Below are positions 36,901 to 48,900 of a DNA stretch of 64,000 nucleotides, piece after piece. Within the stretch, counting starts at the first letter, position 1; each line of letters opens with the position of its first letter. This stretch comes from Ostrinia nubilalis (Eukaryota > Arthropoda > Insecta > Lepidoptera > Crambidae), in the NCBI RefSeq assembly GCF_963855985.1, contig NC_087105.1, positions 808,501-872,500 of the forward strand, given 5' to 3'. The position numbers were made by a program, and so were the translations under genes. A model generated the notes under the pieces. That model did no database searches. It saw nothing but the letters and a program-made list of their open reading frames with translations, and was not told the DNA's origin.

Positions 36901-39900
36901 GGTTGCAGAGGTTGGCGAGCGGGTACAGCCCGACGAGCCCGAGCACGCCGCTCAGCACGTAGAACACGAGCGCGATGGCGAAGACCACGGAGGCAGAGCC
37001 CTACCTGATGTAGGCCCACAGCACGAGCGTGAGCAGCGCCAGCCCCATGGCCAGGTTGCAGAGGTTGGCGAGCGGGTACAGCCCGACGAGCCCGAGCACG
37101 CCGCTCAGCACGTAGAACACGAGCGCGATGGCGAAGACCACGGAGGCAGAGCCCTACCTGATGTAGGCCCACAGCACGAGCGTGAGCAGCGCCAGCCCCA
37201 TGGCCAGGTTGCAGAGGTTGGCGAGCGGGTACAGCCCGACGAGCCCGAGCACGCCGCTCAGCACGTAGAACACGAGCGCGATGGCGAAGAACACGGACGG
37301 CGTGCGCGCCGCCTTGAATATGTTCTTGCTCTCGTTGTGCGCGCGGAACTGCTGGAAGTGCTCCTCGAGGTCCTGGAATAGGGAGTGACGTCATTCATCG
37401 CGACGACATTTACTCGCCGTATGTTCTGGCTGTTTTACGTTGTTGTTAAGAGCCATTTTACATTTTCGTGCGAATTTCTAAGATTTTGGAAGCATGAATT
37501 ACTATCTTAAGCAACACCCAGAGATTATTTAATAACTGCGAAAGATAGGTCAATCCTTGGTGTTGACCATTAATGAAACGGATTTACTAAAACTCTTTTG
37601 CTTAATTCACAGTGCCCCATCTCCCACAACCATTTTACGGAAAAATTGCCGCAGACTCATTTTCAAAGTCCTGTATCTATTATTTATGCTCATATAATAA
37701 GCTTAAAAATATATAGTAATCATCGGACATATATTCTTGTAGTCCATTAATGAAATAGATTCTTGAATTTCATTACCATTATTGAGTAAAATCTAAAAAT
37801 AATTTGGCAAATTTGAAGATTAACGTCACATTTTGATCGTGGTTTTTGGTTTAAAAACACAACAATAACTGCAATAAAAGTATCCCAAAATAAAGAATAT
37901 TCATTGTAGAATTGATTTCTACAGTTATTGTTTAAATATTAGTAACCACTTTGTCAAAATATTGATGTGAATATCAGTATAAATTACAATGCGCAAGCCG
38001 ACATCGATTAGTATGGCGCGAGCGCCCGTCAAGGCAGGACCTGTGTCATTTTTCCCGCCGTGACGTTTACGTGCGTTCGTGTCGTAAAGCGGTGATTTGT
38101 ACGGCGACCAAATACATTTGATACTATGCCGAGAGGCTGTTTCGAGTCGGCCGGCCGAGCAGAAATTGAAATGATGAATTTTAATTTCTTTGACGGATCT
38201 GGGTGTAACTATGTATAATATGTAGGTACCATGTATTTAATTTAATAAATAAATTATAAAAAAGTATAATTATCCATTATGCTAGCACCCTTAACACAAG
38301 CAAATTGGTGGCCTATTTCTGGACTAGATGGCGCTGTGAAATTGTTCAAAGATTTGTTTATTTATTTATCCGCTTTGAGTTTTATTTCGTGAAGAAGAAA
38401 AAGAAGCGTTTTGTTTCGAGAGGGAAGCTTTGTTGTTAAATCTATACTAATAAAAGAGGAAAGATTTAATTGTTTGTTTGTTTGTTTGGAGGCAATAGGC
38501 TCCGAAAAAAAATTCTCTCACGATTTAGAATCCTAATTTTTTTCTATGTAGGCTATAAAATATTTTCAGAAACTTTAGTACAAAACCTTTGATAAAATTC
38601 GACGTTTAATAAATAAATTAGATAACATATTAATACTTTTTTTTCAGTACTATTTTAGTACTTGTTTTTCAGAAATTCTACGATTTAACTAAACTTCTAC
38701 GGTCTTATTCATAATAAAATGCTAATATAGGTTTAAAACCTACATTAGCTAAAACGTTTGATAGGCTTAAAACACTCTTATAAACCTCTGATAAAAAACG
38801 TTATTCATAATCGTTTATAAACCTTTGATAACTAAAACAGAGTTTAATATTTTCTTTCCACAGACTATACAAAAAGAATGAACGAAAACAGCTTTTTTGG
38901 TGATTTAACTTGATGGACCATGTAAAATCATAGACAAATCGCAGAAAAAAAAAACAAAAAATTGGCAGCTGTGACGTTTTACTTACTGACATTGACATTT
39001 GGCACGAAAATTTAATAAAGTTTTCGGTTTTTTCGATCAACTCCCAAGTTTTATCAAACTTTTATAAAACTTGGGATTGTATGTTCTGGATTCTGTACCT
39101 CTTACCCTGTACTCTGCAATAAGCTCTTACGACGACCCGGCTAGTTACATCGGATACTAATTATGTCCATGACGAAGGAGAACAGACCGCCTAAAAGGCA
39201 ACGATCAGAAAACTGGTTGGAGGAAGATAAGGTAGTACTTATTTTTAGCCTGATAAAGTGCCTACTAATTTTTGTAGCATGGTTTTATTTATGTTTGACG
39301 CCTAGTGTTTGCTTTTCAGTATTTGCTGAAAGAGTTGGTGAAAGAAAGAGTAAATGCAATCGAAAATAAAAATACAGACACTAACACGAATAAACGGAAG
39401 GTTGCGGCTTGGGCTGATTTACAAACAACGTTGGTACATCTTTTGATTTCTGCCTTCAATATAAAATTTTGCCTTTACCTGTAATTCAAAATCCTGTCAT
39501 TTCTTTTTCAGGTTTAATTCAATGTGCGCTGGTATGAACCGCTCCATTACCCAGTTAAAATCGCAATGGAGCCTCATAAAAATCAGTGCGAAGAAAGACA
39601 AGACCATTGCTAGGCAGGCTCAAATTAAAACTGGCGGTGGTCCACCATTATCAGTGCCTGACGATAGGGCTGATGATATAGCATCTTGGTTGCCCAATGA
39701 ATTTGTAGTCGATGTTAACAGATTTGACTCGGACTCAAATAAAAGTGAATTAATTAACATTCAAGAGGAGGAATCAACTCAAAATACGCAAGATCAGGAA
39801 TTGATAAATAATGAAGAAATCCAATATGAATTGGTGGTACTTGATGAAGAAATAGAAGATACACATGCTTGTACTACTAGAGGCATATTGGAAGATAAAG

Positions 39901-42900
39901 AAAATAAAAAAGTAGAGGCAAAAGAAAATAAAGCAAAACCTAATTTTAAAGCACCAGCAATCAAAAAAAAAAGGAAACTGTTAAACAAAGAAGGCTTAAT
40001 TGATTTAAGCAAAGTTAGGATTTCCGAAATTGCAGAAACAGAATCAAAATGCCGGATTGAACTGCATGAAGTTCAAATGGAAAACGAACGGAAGAAAGGG
40101 AGAAACTTGGATCTTGAGCATCAATTATTACAGGAAAAACTTAAATATTACACTCACATTAATAAAGAATAATAAGTCTTTTGATGTTAAAGTTTTTCAA
40201 GTACTAACAGATTCTAAATAATAAGTTAGTTCCTCCCTTACTTCTGTTTGTTTTTAATTTGTATTTTATGCAGTTCCAATCCGCATTTTGATTGTGTTTC
40301 TGCAATATATTTAGACGGCTATGAATATGTTTACTAGTCATAACTTAATAAGAGTTTGAGATTACTATTAACTAGCTGTTGCCCACGACTCCGCCTGCGT
40401 AGACTACTATTTCTGTAACCTACAGGATCTGTGCATTTTTCCAGGATAAAAAGAAGCCTATATGTTATTCGAGACTATATAATCTATCTGTTTTAGCAAT
40501 TTATTTGTTTATAAGAATTGAACTGTGATTTTTAGTAAGTAAGTTTAATAATTGTACTTAAATTAGTGATATAAAGTAAATACACATATGCCTAGTCACA
40601 AACATTCGCCTTTATAATAATAGTGTAAATTATGGTTATTTTGTTTTAAATGTAGAAGGTTGATAACCTCCGAATAGAAACGTTTATACTTAAGCAATTT
40701 CTTTGTTTTAAAGAATTGAACTGTGATTTTTAATAAGTAAGTTTGTTGAAACTAATTGTACTTAAATTAGTGATATAAAGTAATTTGTTTTGAATTTTTG
40801 CAGAATAATTGCTTTTTTAAAGAGAACTACAGGTTTTGTTTTTGTGATAGTAACAAATTGGACTGAAAATTGAAATACAGGTATTTTTCAATCAAATATT
40901 CTTTTTATTTTCATTAAGATGCCAGGAACAGTATCTGAAAAATTAAAATACAACATTTTCATGAACTCAAATGACATTACATAAAAGTAAATCGTTGGAA
41001 TTTATCAAAATGTATTTTAGTACCATTCAAAAATGTTGATTTATAAAATTTTGTAGTATCAACTGCGACCTACGCCTCAACAATGAAGGTCGGTTGTCGT
41101 GAACACTGTTCTCCGTCGAAAGTTGCGGAGTTACAGGGACCTGCTCCATATGTTGTTCTGAAAAATATTATGAATTTGTCAACATTTTGTCATAAAGATT
41201 TGTATTCCTTATGTACAGTCAAATTGATAACATTTACCTAACAATGTGTCATTCATATCAATGGCTATATTATGTAATACAGCCAATGCTATGATCACAG
41301 CTTTTCCATTTTGGAGGCTTACTGGTAAGCCATGGAGTAGGCATTGGAACCGCTGCTTCCACACCCCAAAACACCTTTCAACAGTGTTCCTAGTTGAGAT
41401 GTGAGCATTATTGTATGCTTCTTCTTCTGGACGACTAGGCCTTAAAATAGGTGTAAATAGATATGGCAGAAGAGGGTAGCCCGAATCGCCAATAAGGCGT
41501 CCTCTAAACTGCCTATCCTCAAATCGTTGTTTTATATTGCTCTCCATAAAAATTCGACTGTCATGTGTACTGCCTCGCCATCTAGCCACTATATCCATTA
41601 TTTTGAGGTCAGCATCACAGACAACCTAAAATAAAAAAAACAGTATCCTGTAGGTAATCCATCCAATAATATAGTGTTGTATGTTGCTAAAATTTAGATC
41701 ATACAAAGTAAAAATTATAGACATTATTAAAACAAATCTTTCTCTGTTGTAAACTGTATAAAATCAAAATATATTTTACCTGAACATTCAGGGAATAATA
41801 GCCTTTTCTATTAATATAGTACTGGGCCATGTCACCTCCGGTTTTTTTAATTTTAATGTGGGTGCAATCTATGGCTCCTATCACCCCAGGAAAATTTTTA
41901 ATTGCTCTAAATTTGGCACTAATTCTTTCCTGCTCTCCTATAGTGATAGGCATTTTGATGAAGGAATTTGCCTTATTCGCGATTGCATGCGCGACTCTGG
42001 CGCATATCCGGCTCACTGTCGGCTGACTTAGGCCATGGAGGTCACCAGCATCATCTTGTACCTGAAAATGTATGAAAATAATTATAGCAGCCACGACAAA
42101 GGGATAAAATAAAACACTTTTTTGTGCTTACCTCACGACGTCCCCAACATCTTATGGCCACTAAAACTTGCAGTTCAGGACACGTGCCACCACCTCTAGC
42201 GCTCTGAACCAGATCATCTTCCACCAAATCTATGATGGTGCGCACTGTGTCCTTATTGAACCTATATTTTATTTTAAAATTTAGGTCCCGCAAATCGAAT
42301 GGGTTGCTTCGTTGGCGGTAGAGCTTTCTACGTCGCGCTGGGTCGGCATTATTGGCTAAATGCACAATTGCATTTATAGCATTCATTTTCACAAGCAAGG
42401 ATCACAGCAAGGATATTTTGAATAAATAAACCAACGAAGTGACATTCATATGAAATGACATTTATAAAAGTTAGGTTAAAATAGGTTTATTAGAGCTTTA
42501 AACAAGGCCCGAGCTCTCGATAACTTATCACACAGTTATAAGAGGATTTTAGCGCTAAATGACGATTATGAATAACAATTTTTATCAAACGTTTTATAAA
42601 CCTCTAATAAGCATTTGATAAAATGTGAAAAATGATTATGAATAAGACCGCTAGTGTTTATATTTTATGCATAATTTATTAACTTCTAAAATATACATAT
42701 ATCCTATTGATAGATGACGTGCTTCGTATTTTATTAAAATTATTACCTGACTATGTTAAAAAGGTGTGGAATGTTATTTTGGAGATAACTTGGTTCCATA
42801 GAAATATAGAGAGATGCTAAGTAATGCGCTGAGTTCGAAACTCAGTGTCGTATTAGAAATTCACACACACAAAGAAATCAAATTATGTGCTCATTATCCA

Positions 42901-45900
42901 CTGCGGTATCAGTATTCAACGTTCGAATAATCTTTAGTACTATGCAAGCAATATAAACTGTTTACATAATGACGTCGCTACTGTCATCATTGCTTTCACA
43001 AGCAATATGTTCCAATTTGTCCCTTGTCACATTTCCCTTTAGTTTCTGTGATCTGTGCTTGTTTCTAAGTTGATATCAATGAAATATTCCTTAGTACTTT
43101 TGATTTAAATTATTTTTTTTATTTTGACACGTGTTTGAAAAATCAAGGTCAGATTACAATAAAATAACAAGTGAAAACGTAACATTGCATTGCAACTCGC
43201 AATTTCGCAATATTGATGAGGAGATTCCATTGGAAAGTCTGTATTCATTCCTAGGATTCCCCCCCCTAACACCATCAAATTCAAGAGAATTCAAGAGAGT
43301 GCAGTTTCCCATCTCATGCTTAGGGACCACGGTTTAAAATAGTGTGGTTGCATAGAGCCTGCAACGGGCAACCGCGTGCGCAGCTGCTCATACTAATTTT
43401 CGATAAAAAGCAAGTGTTGGCGCCCTCACGAGTTTTAGCGGAGTTCCATATGGTAGCGGGAGTAGACTTAATGGAAATCTATGCTTCTCCGACGACCAGT
43501 TGTATGTGGAATACTCCAGAGTATGCGCACACAATAGCCTGGTGATTTTAGCACCTGAAGGAAAAACAAAAAAACATTGTTTACAAAGAAATCTGCGGCA
43601 GGTGTAGTGTTTTAATTTTGTTTTAGAAAGATCTCATAATTTTGTAAGTATTCAAATATTTAAACATAATAATTTGTAGATTTTATATCAAAAAATATAA
43701 TCATTTATTTTAACAAAATTAATTTTCTTAGAATATTTTAATTCTATTAGAACCATTTTCCACTTCATCGCAGAAGAAGTCGCGGGCAAAAAGCTAGTAT
43801 GAAATATGTAGTATTGCCCGCGGCTTCACCCGCTTGAAATTTAGTTTGTCACAGATCGTCATAAATTATAGCCTATACATTGTTATTCCGGTCGACGCCA
43901 GGGATGGATGAGCGTCGCTGTCGCTGGCGACAGGGTCTTCTGGTTCAGGGTTCATGGCGTAGGTCTCAGGCAAAATGAAATCCACTCGTAGAAATTAATA
44001 AACTCAGTGTATTCACGAAAATAATTACACACAGCACTAGAGTCGTATCGGAACTGAGTGAACCAAAGGTCTTGCGATAGGAACTTCCGACCCGAGTGAT
44101 AGTTGAACACAGACTGCCTAGTACTGCTGTACTGTACTGTAAAGTTTCATCAAAATCTGTTCAGTAGTTTTTACGCAAAAACTACTGAACAGATTTTGAT
44201 ACTACTTTCACGCGAAAGTGTAACAAACATCCAGACATCCACACAAACTTTCGTATTTATAATATTAGTAAGACTAGTAAGAAGTAAGATAGTAAGATGC
44301 ATTATATTAGTTATTTGTTTACTTATAATAATATTTATTTATTTATTTCTTAGCTCTGTCTGATAATGGATCTGGAGGAGATGCAATAGCCACCTCCGTA
44401 ACAAAACAATAGAACCCTATGGAGTTTGGGCTTGTGTGATTCGCCTTGACGAATATTTCGTATCCAGGGTCCGATGATGGAGCTGTAAGGGGGCAGATTT
44501 TTTTTTCACTATGTGACTGTCTTTATTTTGTACTTAATATATATTTTACATATTATTTATACCTATTCGTGTTTCATTATGAATCGAAATATAAAAGACT
44601 TATTAAACACTATTAAAAATTTAAATTAATTTATCAAGTTTGAATACCTCATTCTACCTTAAAATTAATAACTTAAATCAAGTCTTAATACAGTCACGGC
44701 TCAAGATTTTTTTGTCCATTTCAGCGTTCTTTTTACTCTTTTGACGTTGCGTTGACAGCTTTTACCTAAATTCGCGCGGAATATTTTTGTGAAATGGCTC
44801 TTAAGTCTGCGGGCACGAAACTAGCGACGACCGAGCGATGGCGACGCGATGACGCGACGGAGCGCTAGCGATGCATAGAACAACATGACAGTATATGGTT
44901 ACGCGCACGAAACGGGCGGCAGCGGAGCGGTGCGATCGCAACACTACTCCTCTTCGCCGTCGCTCCGTCGTCGCGTCGCGTCGCCAGTTTCGTGCCCGCA
45001 GACTTAGGTCGCTAAAAGTTTTTGGGCATTGTAATTTGTATTGTACACCTTTATCTCCGCCATTGGATTATTATTTGGCTCGCCTACGCACACAGCACGA
45101 CCTGCCCGCACCACGGTTCGGACGCCGAATGCCCCCACCGCTGACTGGGCTGTGACGTATGCGCTCGAGACAAATTTCTATACACTAAAGTCTGTTCGCC
45201 GAGAGTTGATAAAAAAGTTAAATATCAGAGGTTCTAAACTCATTATAAATTGCGGCCCGCTAATTATTTTAGATTATCATTATTATCTCTTTTAAATTTA
45301 CGGGAATTATTCCGGTTAGGGCATACGTGGGGATACGGATCAAACACGTGGCGTCCATGTGTTGGATAAAAAGTATTTCATTATTATCAAGTGGCTTATA
45401 GTGTATCCCAATGTTGGGCAAAGCCCTACCCACTGTCATACCATTCATTTCTTTCTTATGTAAAATAAATCTATTCCGTTTCACACATTGCGGCCCGCCG
45501 GCCGGGGCGCTTGACGACATCTGCGTGGCTCGTACCATGGTACTCAGTGCGCGTTGTGACAAACGACGCCCGCCATACAGAATGCGATAATTAAGCGACA
45601 GTCGCTATTGCAAGACATTTCATAATATTTATCAACTCTCGGCGAACAGACTTTACAGGCATATTGCTGCGACCCCGGCCCGCAACCTTTTCACATCTCC
45701 CTTTAGTTTCTGTGATCTGCGTGTGAAACCAATGGCTGCCACTGACCTGCACAAGCTGCTCGCAGTAGGCCTGGCTGAACTCGGTGCCGCCCATCTTGCG
45801 CTTGGCGTGGAAGGCGTGCAGCGCCTTGTCGCGGACGCGGCTGTGCTCCGCCTCTAACAACTGTGTCTGCAGGTAGGGCTTCGCCCCGCCGCAGACTTCC

Positions 45901-48900
45901 TCCATGAGCGTCGTGTAGACTTCCTTGGCTTCTGCTACCGCTGTGAGGTTGTTCGCTTCCGCTGTGGCCTGGGGAAAAGATTTGAAGGTTTTAAAAAAGT
46001 TTCGTGTACAGCCTCGTTCGTTATTATATTTGGGTATTTCTTAGGGCAGGTGTGAGAAAAAAGAGGACAGAACAATAGCTTCCAAAGGAGCTTGGAATCG
46101 CAAGTTGCTCCTACAGTTTAACCATCTTCCAGAATGGATAGTTTGGAGAATGATAAGCGATACTATTTTATAGTGTCAGACCTATGTGAACATGGGCAAA
46201 CTTATAATTAGAAATTCAAATACTTCGCATCGTACAGACCAGACTTTGGCATGGGATTACATTGGAACTATAGTCTGGTCTGCGAGCACGTAGAATTTTG
46301 TCCAATGACCCCAAGCTACCCATCCTTATCGCTCGCGCGTAATTATGTTGCTGTCGCGGTCGCACACTCACTGCGGGCGCCCGTCGCACAGTCGCGACAG
46401 CAATATATTTACGCGCGAGCGATAAGGAGCTTGGGGTCATTAGACAAAATTCTACGTGCTCACAGACCGGGCTTTAGCTAAATTGTTCTGCTTCAATTTC
46501 TGTATTATTTATATGCCAGTTTTGTCTAGTGTACATTAAGAGCTGTTATGGGACGTATAAAAGTGTTTTTTAAAAGTCCTTTCGCAAAAAAATAAATAAC
46601 TTTTATGGCTTGGAGTCTCACCACGAGCATGCTCTTGGGCTCAGGCAGCTCGTTGCCCTTGTAGATGTGCATGTAGGACTTGAAGTACTGCACGAGGTCC
46701 TTGGCGCGCACGCGCTGCCCGTTGATCAGCTTCGGCACCAGGTTCTGTGGAGCCAGCAGCATCGGTACCAGTTGCTGGAGAGAGCGCTGGAACTCCGACT
46801 CGATGTCTGGAATTATAGATGTTTCTGTTAATAACAGAAGCAGTGAAAGCGTCTAGAGACAAAAGCTAATGAACTGGTGAAGGTCCCGGATCTGGTGGAA
46901 TCCAGTCAATCCAGATTCTGGATGCGGAAAGCGCAGGACTGAAAATGCATGAGAAAAAGATTTTCTCCAGCAGTAGACGTATTCTAGTTCAGTCTGGCCT
47001 GCCTGCGTCGCATCAGTCGAGGTGTCTGATATGCTATGCGGCTGTCGAAATGCGGGTTAAGGGAGAACGAAATGTCGGATCTATGAAACAGCTGTCGGAT
47101 TCTGTCGATATACGGATGAGGGAGGGAGGAGGATCTGCGAATCGACCGTCTTAGTGTGTGGAGATAGACGAAGTGTCAACTATGTGGGGGAGGGTGGTAT
47201 GCCTAGTTTGAGTAGCGGCCGTTGAAGAGTGACTGGGTAGAGGGGAAGACAACTTTAACGCGGCGTCAGCTATGATGGGAAGGCGGGGTGTCTTACCTGG
47301 AGAGGCAGCCGTCGACGTTTTGGCAGTGGGTGGGCAAAGTGGATGACCTGCGACGCCTTTATCAGTGTGGATGGTGGAAAAACGAACTGTCCTAATGAGG
47401 GCTATCGTTTTAGCGCTCACCAGTTAGCGCCACTGTAGAGTAAGGTCCTGTCACTTGCTAGTAGCGAAGACAGTGGCACCAACTGGTGAGCGCGAAAGTG
47501 GTAGGAGGACTATCGTATTTGCACTCATCAAGATGGCGCCACTGTAGAGTAAGGTTCTGTCAATCGCCAGGGGTGCCAACTGTTAAGTATAAAAACGATA
47601 GCCCTCATTGCAACACGGCCATCAAAGTGCAAATGGGGTAGGGCGACTATGAAGCGACTATCTAAGGCTAAGAACTCATGGCGCGATTTTCACCCGCGCC
47701 CGCGGCGGTTGCGGGCCCGCAGCTTCTGTAGAATGCAGATAATTATGTAAAAACTAATGCACAACTCACGTCGCGGTTTTCGCCCGCAGCGGGCGCGGTT
47801 GTAATCGGGTCCCGTCGGCGGTTTTCGCGCGAACCGCCCGATCTGTGGGCGACCATTTTGTACCAGTGACTTAGCACTCTTAGAATAACCGCGCAAATAA
47901 CCGCTCCCGTGAGATTTGAAATAAAACCGCAATTCCACAACCGCCGCGGGCGCGGGTGAAAATCGCGCCGTGAGTTCTTATTCTTAGCTTAAGTCAGTGG
48001 TTCCCAAACTTATTTAGTCTACTGCCCACTTTGAGAATAAATTATTTTTTAGCGCCCCCCCATTTTTGTAGTCAAGAGTCGAGCTCAGTCGGTGTCTAAG
48101 AGTCCTCCTAGTAGATGACGCCTCCCAAGCCTCTACACAACGTCCCGATTTTTTTTCTGGGTCTCTTACCGCCCCCCTTTAAGCCTGCAGCGCCCACAAG
48201 GGGGCGTTATCGCCCACTTTGGGAAAGACTGGCTTAAGTGGTGAGGAAGAGGGGGAATGTCTACTGACCTGAGAGGCGGCCGTCGAAGTGCGGGTTGGTG
48301 GCGACCTTGAGGCCGGGGTGGGGCATGAGGAAGCACGCGATCTCCGAGAAGCAGCCGCGATGTGTCTACTGACCTGAGAGGCGGCCGTCGAAGTGCGGGT
48401 TGGTGGCGACCTTGAGGCCGGGGTGGGGCATGAGGAAGCACGCGATCTCCGAGAAGCAGCCGCGATGTGTCTACTGACCTGAGAGGCGGCCGTCGAAGTG
48501 CGGGTTGGTGGCGACCTTGAGGCCGGGGTGGGGCATGAGGAAGCACGCGATCTCCGAGAAGCAGCCGCGATGTGTCTACTGACCTGAGAGGCGGCCGTCG
48601 AAGTGCGGGTTGGTGGCGACCTTGAGGCCGGGGTGGGGCATGAGGAAGCACGCGATCTCCGAGAAGCAGCCGCGATGTGTCTACTGACCTGAGAGGCGGC
48701 CGTCGAAGTGCGGGTTGGTGGCGACCTTGAGGCCGGGGTGGGGCATGAGGAAGCACGCGATCTCCGAGAAGCAGCCGCGATGTGTCTACTGACCTGAGAG
48801 GCGGCCGTCGAAGTGCGGGTTGGTGGCGACCTTGAGGCCGGGGTGGGGCATGAGGAAGCACGCGATCTCCGAGAAGCAGCCGCGATGTGTCTACTGACCT

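Larger units (their letters stand above)
38700..42650. mobile_element. Full-length PIF/Harbinger DNA transposon
   Basis: 3951 bases. Terminal inverted repeats CGGTCTTATTCATAAT (left) and ATTATGAATAAGACCG (right) are followed by shorter subterminal inverted blocks (TTTATAAACCTCTGATAA type). A CTA target duplication flanks both sides (38697-38699 and 42651-42653). Inside are the two genes expected of a complete Harbinger: a Myb/SANT-like protein (plus) and a DDE nuclease (minus), both with open, spliceable frames. It sits in the intron between atl exons 8 and 9. Confidence 0.93.

Noticed and set aside
36765..37394. Arg/Ala-rich 209-codon minus frame and His/Glu-rich 188-codon plus frame
   Set aside because: Both are shadows of the 153-base repeats of atl exon 9; the true frame gives the membrane hairpin.
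43131..43545. Two ORFs of 67-68 codons in an atl intron
   Set aside because: No recognisable domain, no splice context, AT-rich surroundings; treated as chance.
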